64,000 nucleotides of DNA, taken from assembly GCF_026262505.1 (NCBI RefSeq), contig NC_067206.1, positions 4,988,879 to 5,052,878 on the forward strand, in the 5' to 3' direction. This document shows positions 9,553 through 20,000 of this stretch, piece after piece; positions within the stretch are counted from its first letter, which is position 1; each line of letters begins with the position of its first letter. The translations under genes were made by a program, and so were the position numbers. The notes below the pieces were generated by a model. It was not told the DNA's origin, did not search any database, and saw only the letters and a list, made by a program, of their open reading frames with translations. This stretch comes from Trichomonas vaginalis G3. Taxonomy: Eukaryota; Parabasalia; Trichomonadida; Trichomonadidae.

Positions 9553-12500
9553 TTACATATTTTGAGCTTTTTTATAAATAACAAGGGCCAAATCAGAAAT
9601 TTGCTTATTACTTCCATTGAATTTGCTCATAATATAAAGGAGAGCAGTGTGGAAAGAAGATCTGTTCAAGAAAATGTTGTTTTTCCTTGGTAAATAAGAG
9701 ACAGCAGCGTCATAGAAGTCAAGGAATGCTTTGGCAGTGTCATCAGATATATCCCTGAACTCAATCATTGCTTTTGTTGGTGTTTCAAGTAAAAATTTCT
9801 TGTGTCTCTGAATTATATCTTGATTTGTCGACAAAATTGTAATTAGAGCCTTGAATGAGTGGAATATTGTCACAAACATTGCATTGGACATCTCGATTTG
9901 CTGAGGATCATCTTTCAAAAATGGAATTCGAGTAAATAATCTAAAGATTTCAATAATTTTATCGACAATGTCAGGATAATCAACCAATTCTTGCATCGTT
10001 ACCATCTCTGGTCTTTCCTTTCCATCATCTCCTTCGTTTTTCTGAGTTCCTGAATCTCGATATTCAGAATTTCTGTTTCTTTGGTCATTTCTAGTAACAG
10101 TGATCTCTAACTCATACATCTTAAGTATATAAGCAATGCACTCGCACACACTTGGTATGAAATCCGATGAAAAACTTCTTGTTTCCAAAACTTCCAAAAT
10201 TTTTGACAAAATTTCATTAATTAGGTCGATATCTCCCTCCCCCATCTTTGAGAAGGCCAGACCCAACATTAAACAACCGTTTTTGAAACAATCCGGTGAA
10301 TCTGAGTTTATCATCTGGAACATTAAAGGAATGAAGTCAGAAGAGAGGTAATTCTGGTCGATTGTGTAGTATTCTATGCATTCTACGACTAGTTTCATCT
10401 TTTCTGGTGTTGCATTGTCGAGCCAATTTGGATTATGCAGCAAAACAATGAATTTTTGGGCCAAAGCAACGATTTCATCCATAATATTGCCCTTGTAGCT
10501 TTTAATAATGTATAAAAAGAAGTCGCAGAACTCGTCTTGGATGAGAAATCTGTCTTGGTCGGTCATATTAAAGGAATCTATTTGATCTAGGAGCTCGATT
10601 CCGAATGTCATGATCTCTTTGGCCTGTTCTATTGACTCTCTGATGCTTACTTTGCTGAAATTCACTGAAAGAAGATACAATAAATGTTTTATTGTAAAAG
10701 AATTGAAGTTTTGCTGGAAAATTGTATCGCGAATTGTAGTATATATGTTGTTGAAGAGATCTACTGGGTAGTTTTCAAGAGATCTGGAAAAATTGTTCTG
10801 AATAAAACTTATGACAACTAAAAATGAGTATCCTGTGAGTTCGTCGATTCCATAACTCATTACTTTGGGTATAATCACTGTGAAAAACATCTCAAAGAAG
10901 TCTTTCTCTGTTTGGTCGCTCTGAGGAAAAGTTGTTAAAAGATATTCTTTCGAAATCTGTTGATTCCTTGAAATACAGAACAAAAGACCAAAGATATCAG
11001 AAAATATAATGGGAAGTTCGGTAGATAATAGAATACTGAAGACATTTTCCCTATTTTCTTGAATAATCTTGAAAACAGGCGAATTTATGTTCTGTGTCTG
11101 AGCGAATGAGACCAGAATGGACAGACAATTAATGAAAATAAGCTGTTGGCCCCATGATCCAACAATTGGAGGAGAATTTTGTAAAATTTCGTAAATTGCA
11201 GGGCCAACGTGTTCCATGTCATAGTAAGTTAGGCGGCTAAGAAGGTCTTTGACCTGGTAAGCAAGGTAATAATTCATTTCTGATGAGTCAATATAATCGG
11301 GATTTTCAATTTTTGAAAAACTGTCAACGAAAATGTTGATAAGAGGAGTAACCATGAGTTCTGTGAAGTTCTCGTTGATCATAATTGGCTCCTTGAACGT
11401 GTACGGGAATTTACATTTAATTCCTTCTTTTCCAAAGCTATGCTGCTTCGTTTCGAAGGTCTGCTGGCATTTACTTTGATCAATACATGAATATTCGAAC
11501 CCTGTGAAGTCAATGTACTGTTGAATAAGAATTTTCAAAATTTCTTCATTTTTTTCATCATCAAAGCTTGGGCAGCAAAACATTTTATCGAATTCTTCTG
11601 TAAACTCATCTATATTCTCTGTATTTTCTTGAAAATACTTAATTAATTCTTCAGAAATCAAAATTTCGTTTTGGAACAAAAAGAAAGGAGGAGATCTATT
11701 AATATTCAGTATTGTTATAACGAAGAACATCAAAATCTGCAGTTCTTCCCTGAATTTCATATTATAATAAAAATAAATTAATTTGAAGATCATTTGAATG
11801 ACAGCTTCGAATGTATTCTGTTGGCAAGCCATCTGTATTGTCTTTGACACCACTCTCAGGATGATATACGTCGTAGGTTTCGTTTTGTAGTGATCATCAT
11901 TTGATTTCGTAATTATTTGGGTCAGACATTTGGTCGTCAGTTCCAGAAAGTCCTGACACTCTGAATTTGTGAAGTCATAATTGGAATAAGGGAATTTTAT
12001 GCAAAATAGGTAAATTGGACGGATTTCTTGCTTAAAGAAGGATGCCTGGTCCTTGTAGTCTTCTAGTAATTCGATTGTTGCACGAAATGCGGCTCTTTTT
12101 TGTGAATTTGAAAAATTATCATTTGATAATGCGTTTGATAATGAAGTAATTATGTCTGCAGCATTGCCTCTCATGTAATAAAACAATCCTGATAGACATG
12201 AAGAACATAATTCAGGAATAATTGGTAAATCTGAAAATAATCCATTAAGTGTTGATGTTTTCACGCGTTGAAGTGCTGCAATCTCTTGTTGGTTGTCATC
12301 TTTTGTATAAATATAATTAAACAATTGAGGTAAATCATTTTGAGAAATAAAATGTCCTGAAAAAAAGTTTTTAAGTAAAATAAATGCTTGTGCGAAGTCA
12401 TTTATCTGATCTTCGCTGAGTTCTGATGTTATTTGTGATGTGATTGTTGCGATTGTGTCTAATGCTTGAATTGGATTTTGATTAAAAACAGAATTGAAAA

Positions 12501-12603
12501 AGTTAAATGTATCTTGAAGTGTCTTGTCATCTCCAGATCTGATATTTGGTAAGTTTTGAAGAAATTGATTAACTAATGCATTTTGATCAAATCCTGAAAA
12601 CAT
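9553..12603 (-). CDS. Large all-helical (HEAT/ARM-like, possibly karyopherin-like) protein
   Basis: I start this protein at the ATG at 12603 (MFSGFDQNALVNQFLQ), giving 1016 residues. An ATG 17 codons upstream would only add a hydrophobic stretch unlike the rest. The protein is built of amphipathic helices throughout, rich in Phe, Ile and Leu and with acidic surfaces, and has one charged low-complexity insertion near residues 840-870 (RNDQRNRNSEYRDSGTQKN). This is the texture of importin-beta/exportin solenoids, and its size matches (900-1100 residues). I cannot point to a diagnostic importin-N motif, so transport receptor is only a guess. No transmembrane helix is evident. The frame is intact over 3 kb. 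Confidence 0.6.
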   Translation of the reverse strand: MFSGFDQNALVNQFLQNLPNIRSGDDKTLQDTFNFFNSVFNQNPIQALDTIATITSQITSELSEDQINDFAQAFILLKNFFSGHFISQNDLPQLFNYIYTKDDNQQEIAALQRVKTSTLNGLFSDLPIIPELCSSCLSGLFYYMRGNAADIITSLSNALSNDNFSNSQKRAAFRATIELLEDYKDQASFFKQEIRPIYLFCIKFPYSNYDFTNSECQDFLELTTKCLTQIITKSNDDHYKTKPTTYIILRVVSKTIQMACQQNTFEAVIQMIFKLIYFYYNMKFREELQILMFFVITILNINRSPPFFLFQNEILISEELIKYFQENTENIDEFTEEFDKMFCCPSFDDEKNEEILKILIQQYIDFTGFEYSCIDQSKCQQTFETKQHSFGKEGIKCKFPYTFKEPIMINENFTELMVTPLINIFVDSFSKIENPDYIDSSEMNYYLAYQVKDLLSRLTYYDMEHVGPAIYEILQNSPPIVGSWGQQLIFINCLSILVSFAQTQNINSPVFKIIQENRENVFSILLSTELPIIFSDIFGLLFCISRNQQISKEYLLTTFPQSDQTEKDFFEMFFTVIIPKVMSYGIDELTGYSFLVVISFIQNNFSRSLENYPVDLFNNIYTTIRDTIFQQNFNSFTIKHLLYLLSVNFSKVSIRESIEQAKEIMTFGIELLDQIDSFNMTDQDRFLIQDEFCDFFLYIIKSYKGNIMDEIVALAQKFIVLLHNPNWLDNATPEKMKLVVECIEYYTIDQNYLSSDFIPLMFQMINSDSPDCFKNGCLMLGLAFSKMGEGDIDLINEILSKILEVLETRSFSSDFIPSVCECIAYILKMYELEITVTRNDQRNRNSEYRDSGTQKNEGDDGKERPEMVTMQELVDYPDIVDKIIEIFRLFTRIPFLKDDPQQIEMSNAMFVTIFHSFKALITILSTNQDIIQRHKKFLLETPTKAMIEFRDISDDTAKAFLDFYDAAVSYLPRKNNIFLNRSSFHTALLYIMSKFNGSNKQISDLALVIYKKAQNM

Positions 12604-12824
12604 CAACAAATAAAAATGTAAAAACAAACTATAAAGAATTATAATATAGCACATATAATATGTTGGTTATCATATGTTTTGTTCGTCTAATTCAAGAAAC
12701 AAGTAAAAATTGTTTCAAAATTTAACAAAATAATGGGATAATTTAAGGACAACAAGAGTTTTCTATAAAAGAAAAATAAATATTAAGTAATAGAAATGAT
12801 GTTTTTAAATGAAATTAAAGAAAT
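12604..12824. other. Short spacer between two minus-strand genes
   Basis: AT-rich and non-coding. It should carry the promoter of the helical-repeat gene and the 3' end of the PLP-protein gene. Confidence 0.4.
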
Positions 12825-13508
12825 TTATTTCTTATTTGGATAGATTCTTGGACCAAAGATAGAAGATCCAACACGTACAAAAGTAGCACCCATTTTAAGA
12901 GCCAATTCGTAATCTGCGCTCATTCCCATGCTGAGTTCTAAATCTTCTGGTTTCATTCCTAATTCGCCAGCAATGCGTCTTCTCTCTTCGACGAGGCATG
13001 CGAAATCTCTAGAAGCTTCGCCTGTTTCGCCAATTGTCATAACACCTCTGAATTTTAAGTTATGGCAGTTTTCTACGATGAATTTAGCGAGTTCTGATGC
13101 TTCAGCACCATTGGCGATGCCACTCTTTTGTGGTTCTGCAGATGTATTAATTTGAATTAAAACTTCAAGAGGTTTTCTATTTACGTATTGCTTATCGACT
13201 TTAGTAGCCAATTCCTTACTATCTATTGACTGAATCATAACCAAATTCTCAACTTTGCAGAGTTTGGCAACTTTATTCGACTGAAGGTGGCCAATCATGT
13301 GGAATTGAGCATCAGGTAACTGTGGTCCCTTTGTAATGATTTCGTCAACATAGTTTTCACCAAAAATTCTGCCACCAGCTTCAAAAACTTGTTTCAGATC
13401 TTCAATTGGTTTAGTTTTGCTCACACATACAAGATGGGCTGTTGATGATAAGTTCTTGACAATCTCATTTATGTGCTTGTAATTCTCTGCAACGTGAGAT
13501 TCTGTCAT
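12825..13508 (-). CDS. YggS/PROSC (PLPBP) family pyridoxal-phosphate homeostasis protein
   Basis: The 227-residue protein is a single alanine-racemase-like TIM barrel of the YggS/PLPBP family, which binds PLP and buffers the free cofactor without known enzymatic activity. The PLP lysine lies in LVCVSKTKP (about residue 32). Other family blocks are FGENYVDEI, FHMIGHLQSNK, VLIQINTS, the RGVMTIG strand, LSMGMSADYE and the phosphate-binding VRVGSSIFGPR near the C-terminus. Length and ends agree with the family. Cytosolic; no leader. Intact, with a short AT-rich 5' flank. Confidence 0.95.
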   Translation of the reverse strand: MTESHVAENYKHINEIVKNLSSTAHLVCVSKTKPIEDLKQVFEAGGRIFGENYVDEIITKGPQLPDAQFHMIGHLQSNKVAKLCKVENLVMIQSIDSKELATKVDKQYVNRKPLEVLIQINTSAEPQKSGIANGAEASELAKFIVENCHNLKFRGVMTIGETGEASRDFACLVEERRRIAGELGMKPEDLELSMGMSADYELALKMGATFVRVGSSIFGPRIYPNKK

Positions 13509-14077
13509 TGCAAAAATTTCTGAAAAGTGTCAAAATTTTGATAAGTGGTAGGATGAAATTTTCAAACACAAGCATATAATTTAACTTAATAAATCAAATA
13601 TATGCATAATTCCTCGATTGATTGCCGTCCAAAATTATTAGGATTTCATCAAAACTTACTCAAGAAATAAGAATTTTTTTTTCAAATTTTATAAATCAAA
13701 ATTATTTTGGAAAGTTTTTATTGAAGATTATCGATTTTTAAATAATACATTTTTAGTATTTTTACATAAATAAGTAAATTAATTTCTTAAATGTGTATGA
13801 AGTGTGAAATTCATGAGAATTATTTTTAATTTCATTTTTAAATTCAAATGTAAAGTCATAAATAATACTTATTCAACACAATTAGAATAATAAATCTAAA
13901 ACAAACCAATAGAAACAATATCAATTGCGAATATATTTTGAAAGACAGATAGTTAGCTAACGCAAGTCAGGCAGTAGGTTACACTCCTACTGTAGTTAAA
14001 AATAATTAGTCCCATTTCATGAAACGTAGTAACAAATTTGATATGTCAGCAATTTGTAAACTTTACAACAATAAATT
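13509..14077. other. Divergent promoter region
   Basis: The 570-bp spacer separates a minus-strand and a plus-strand gene and should hold both promoters. It is AT-rich, with a GC-richer patch near 13950-14000 (GCTAACGCAAGTCAGGCAGTAG). I see no repeat or RNA gene. Confidence 0.45.
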
Positions 14078-17000
14078 ATGATTCCAGAGGAGGACCCAGT
14101 TTTTGGAATCCTCCTTAAGAAGTTTCCACCAACTCAGGATGAAGATTTTATAGGCTTGGACAGCGAGTTCAATGACTATAAAAATTTCCCTGAGTTCAAA
14201 AGAGAAGACATTATATTTGCGTATCAAAAACACTTAGCTGGAGCTTCTTATCATGATTTGCTCCTCGAGCTAGAGTACAATTACAAGTATTCCGAGGACA
14301 TTTTGAGAACTATTGTCACTTACAAAAATTGGACACCATCACAAATTCAAACATTATCACGAATAGCACTGTTCAATTTCATCAGTTTCGTCACAAAAAT
14401 CGTAAATGACAATCTAATGCTTACAATTGAGTCTTTATTTTTCGTTATTCAATCTCAATATTCTCAATTAGCTATACCTGCCTTAGATTACTTATTCGAA
14501 CACTGTCTAGCATCACAAGGAATCGAAAAAAACATAGCTATTGACTATATAAAGAAGCTATTCAACGAATTTCCGATTCTTGCAAAACCAATTGTTCCAA
14601 TCTTATCAGAATACGCGAAAGACTTATGTCCTCAGCCCAACGACAACCAGGAAAAGATAGAAACAACAACAGATTTCTTCAGTTTCATTGTCAGATTCGC
14701 ACAAACTCATCCGAACTACTTCAACGCAATCGAATCCGGAGAATTCGTCAAAGGCATAATGCCAGCAATAGTACGACTCGATGACAACGCGTTAAAACTA
14801 CTTTTTTCTCTTTCTCCATATCTTGATGAAAATACTATGATTACAACAGTAGTTTCTCTTCCAATGCTCATCAGAGAACAAGTAGAGAAGGAGGAGCCAT
14901 TCCTTGTTCCAAGAACTCCAGACAATCAACAGATAAATACCTTAGAATTTCTAAATCAGTTTAATCAGTCGAAATTCACTCCTTACAAAGAAAGTCTGAC
15001 CGCGTCTTACACTCATCCGCCCAGGGAAACGTTCAAAATGGGAATCGATATCAAAAAAGGCGTAAAAATAAGCGAACAACCCACAACAACGAAATTAATC
15101 AGAAGCGACTTGTATCCGAAGCTAGAACTCATCGGACAATCGCTCTTCAATCATATCAACGCCGCAAAAATTTTGTTGGATAATTACGGACAATGCGTAA
15201 ATACTTGCCAGAACTCGAAGCATTTCTACGACCATGTAGCGATAATGATAACACTATACAGATTATGCCCAAATACTGAGCTAACGCCCATCGTTTGGGA
15301 GACTTTGTTCCATACACATTTATTCGACCCAAGAATTAACATTTTCGATAATAATTCAATTGAACTCATCGACCAATTAAGACTACAGACGTTTAATACG
15401 GTTAATATTAACGGATTTTCGTATTTACCGCAAATGTTCAAATCATTTTTACAAAAACCTGAACTTGTAGCTGAAATGCTTCGACGTATACTCGACGAAT
15501 TTGATCACGTATCTCCTACAGTACTTATTTCCTCTTCTTTCGCTAAAAGTCTCTGTAATATTATTGTATATTTCCAATCTCTCCACTTTGAATGCGAGGA
15601 GAGCCAGCTATACCTTATAGAGACAACCAGATCAGTTATCCTAATCTTTATGTCCCAGGTTTTGTCCAATAATACCATTGCTTCATATTTATTTTCTTGC
15701 AAAATTTTTGTGATCTCATTTTTCGCTTTAATTTTTGAGCCGGCGCTTTGTGATTTTATTCTCGGATTAACACGTACGTACTTAACTACGAAAGGTTCTA
15801 CGCAAACAACAACAGTTATCAATGAATTAATTGATATATCAAAATTAATTTACTTAAGATTCCCAGTTAAGGTCGATGTTAAGCTCGCAACCGCTCTACT
15901 TGAGACATTGAACGATGTAATGAGCCATTCACAAAAACTTATTGAGCCAATTAAAGGATTATCGGATTCTATTTGCTCTGTTCTTCCTGTTTTGGAGCCG
16001 AATGAAGTATGCGATGCTTACTTAGTCCAGGCATTGCATTTCTTTACTGTCGTTGCTTCAACTTTGAGAATTAAATCCCCTCATATGCAAGCAATCACAA
16101 AAGGAATACAGAGAGTAGAAGGCGGTAACATATCCGCACAGATATTCACATATCTCAAACAAATAGCCGCTGGAACTCAGATTTCTTCGGTTTCTCCGTT
16201 TTTTGTGATTCAACAACCGAAAGCAATCAAAGCATTGCTTAATATTACGAGGCAGTCGAAGGAGTTTTCCTCAGTTATCACATTCTTACTCAGTTTGGTT
16301 CATTTTACGTACCAAAATTGTATTATTATGAACAGATCTGGTATAGATATGCTTCTTTTGGAGATTATTGATGAGCAGAAAGGTGGAGAAATCCCACAAT
16401 CGATATTAGATGGCGTTTTTTCGATAATTACTTCGATTTCTTTAGTTGTTTCTTCAACTTTAGTGATGCACAGGTTCTTAAGTCTGATGTTTCCTATAGA
16501 AGGAAAGTATTTGTCCTGTTATCATCAATATTTTGTGAAGAAATTAATCGGAATTACATCTCTCGCACATAGAGCGCCACAAGCATACATTGCTATACGT
16601 TCTCCTGTAAAGATCCTTGTAAAGAACATGACGAGAGAAGATTTAGGCGATGAATTTACGATTTGTTTTTGGATTTATGTAGATCATGCAATTTCGCAAG
16701 CCCATTCGAAGATTATTGAGATCTTTGATCGCAAACTAAGAGGTTTCAATGTCTTTATTTCCAGCGGAACTTTATTATTTACTTGTCTTGCAAAAACAAC
16801 AGAATCAACTGCCAGAATCGACGTAACTCCTCCACGAGGACAATGGTGCTACATTGCCATGGAGATAGCCTTCTCCGGCCAAGGAAAAACCTACGTCCAA
16901 ACGCGAATAAATGATGAATTAGGAAGACGTTTAGAATTTCGCTGGAAAGGACTGAAATCCGGGCCAATAAATATCCAGATTGGAGATCATATCACAAACA

Positions 17001-20000
17001 ATAAAAGGGACGAATATCCGCCAGTTTTATTGGGAAATTTACAAATTTTAGGAATAATTTCCCAAGACGACATGAAAACTATAACAGAGAACGGGCCAAG
17101 AGGTAACTTAAGCCAGGACTGCAAATTATCACTCCAATTATCAGATAGAGAAGGGATTGTAAATTGTTCATTTAATTCAATGAACAAACTCTGCCAATTC
17201 GACTTCATTGGAGGCCCAGTTGCTTGTATGACCTCTTTCATTGACGTTCTCCTCAATCTCTGCAAAGTTCGTGCTTTAATTCCTTTATTTTCTCTTTTTG
17301 ACTTAAGAACAACGAAAGGTGACAAATTCACAGAAATTCCAGAACTTATTGTTGATCTCTTTACCTCAACACTTAGTATTTCCCAGAATATACAAGCCAG
17401 TTTCACAAATGCTTATGGAATCCAAATAATTAGTCACTTAATCCAAGAAAGTAAGACATTTCCACGTACGTACCAAATGTACATGAGGTTCTGCAACATG
17501 CTGAGTTCAGTAACCCACAGACCATTGCAAAAAGCGATTTTAGAATCGATTTTATGCAATTTTTCGTTTATTTTGCAGTTCGATCCACTGACACAGATGC
17601 GCATAATCAAATACTGGAAGCGAAACCTTCTTCCCGGATACCCCCAGATCTTTCCAGAAGTACTTCCAGTTCAAAATTTGATTTCGGCGATGCACGCACA
17701 CTTCGAGAAAGGCAGTTCGATGATAGAAACCATCAGGGACAACATCAGACAACTGATTGTCGATGTTTCCGCGATTTCTATCAATGAAACTGACGTTTTA
17801 TGTCTGATTTCGGATGCAATTTCGACTAATTCCATCAAAAGAGTCAAAGAAACACTGAAAGTCATAGCAGAAATCTTTGATGTAGAACAAGGAACACCTG
17901 TAGACAAGTTAAAGTTCCACATTACTCACATTGTTTTGTTGAATAACGTAATTCCCAATGGCGACAACGAAGTTTTGTTACTTCTGATATCAATCATCAG
18001 TTCCATACAGAGATTGAACCTTGTTCCCGCCATTAATCCACGAATTCACTACGAACTCGTCATGCAAAACATCACAAACAAATGTTTAAGTCATGACACA
18101 GCAATTTCTTTAGCGACATTTGTTAATGCGTACGGATCTGATTTGTTGCCAATCTGTTTGTACGTTGCAATGAATGTCGATGACACTGCTTTGTACGAGG
18201 TTTACGAGACCCTCAAGCCAATACAAAACCTCTCAAACCACGCGAGAATGTGGATAATTGCAAGTGTCATAAAATCTTCTTCTGACATCAGAAACAAAGC
18301 ATTGAATTTTCTGTTGAGTTGTGAAGGAGATTGGAATGACACCATTGCAACGATTTCGTTAGTGAATAACTCATTGGGTGAAGATGCGAATAACATGATA
18401 ATTGATTTCTTGATTTTGTTGAGTCATAAGATTTTGGAAGAAAATTTAGATGACAAATATGAAAATTTCTTTACATTGGCAAAAAATGCTATTTTCTTCC
18501 ATTCCGATTTGAACAACAAAAACAGTCCATTGTTTAAAGAATTCGCCACTTCATTGTTTTATACAGAAGAAGACACGAGTTCAGAAATAAGTGAAACAAA
18601 CCAAAACAATGCATTCGAAACATTGAGAACGAGATCAATGATGTCTAGATCATTTATTTTTGTAAATGGTGATGAAAATTTTGAAAAAAGTGATGTGGAA
18701 GATGAAAAAGAAATTGATTTGTTACAAAGTTCTTTCGCTAAATCAATGTCTGAATCTAATGTAATCATTCCAGGAGTTCCACAATTGACAATCAAAAAGA
18801 AAAGAAGACTTTCTTTCGATGAAAACAAACAAATTTCAACTCATTCCTCTTTAAACGTGTTTTTGTTCAGGCCGCCAACAGAATCTAAACTTTTGTTTAA
18901 CATGAATGATTTCTACCAGAAACTGGAAGACTTCGCAAAGAAAAAGAATGAACTCATTTTCTCTATAAGAAGAGATAAAAATGGAAGATGGTTGGATATT
19001 GATATCGCGTCAATTTTCATAAAATTATATTTGTCAAAACCGTCGCCGTTACATTTATCAACTGTTTTAGTTTTGCTGATGATAATGATGCATTACCAGC
19101 ATTTGTTCGTTGAAAAGATCATCAACCAACTGAATCCGACTGCCCAACAAATCAAAAACAACAAAGTTTATTTCCAAGCTTTGAAATTTGAGATGCAAAA
19201 ATTGGAATTAAAAACAGAAAATAAAATTTTCACTTCACAAATATTGTCGGAGAAATCGAAAATAGAGTGTTTAGAGATGTTCGCAAACTCTATATCAGTT
19301 GTTGATCAGCAGAGAGTGTTTAGAACAGCAGAAATCATAAGAAAAGACAATTTGAAGATGGTTGAATTGCAAGCGGAATTTATTAATTTTGAAAACGCGG
19401 AAAACATCGGATTTTCTTTGAAACAGAGCTCTAAATTAGTAATATCAGAGCAGAGATCGAACAAGAACTACCAGAAGTTCTGGCAAAGACTGTGGTCGGC
19501 AATGACAATGCCTCTCGCTCTCTGGGAAGGAGCGACATCAAAGAAAATAGAAATGATTTACCAAAGAGATTACAAATTATGCAGTCACTTTTCAGCTGTA
19601 AAACAAAAAATCAACAGACCTTATTTGCAGCAGAAATTGGCACAGTCACAACCTGGCTTCGAGTGCTATTACTACTGTAATGATGATACAGAATGTCATG
19701 GAACAATCGATGTCTCAAAAAGTGGAATAATTTTGGGTTTGGATTCAGGCGTTAAATTCATTCACGATTTTCACATAAAATTTATCATTTCTATAGTTTA
19801 CAAAAACCATTCTGCTATAGAAGTGATAAAGAGAAACGGTTCTATCGTTATTATAACCGTCAAAGAAATTTCGGAAATTTTGAGTCTTTTGAACCAAAAT
19901 TTGACAACTCCTGAATTTATTTCCACCGAAATAAACAATCCATCGGAATTCTTGATAAAGACGAAATCAACTGAGAAATGGTCGAACGGATTGATCTCCA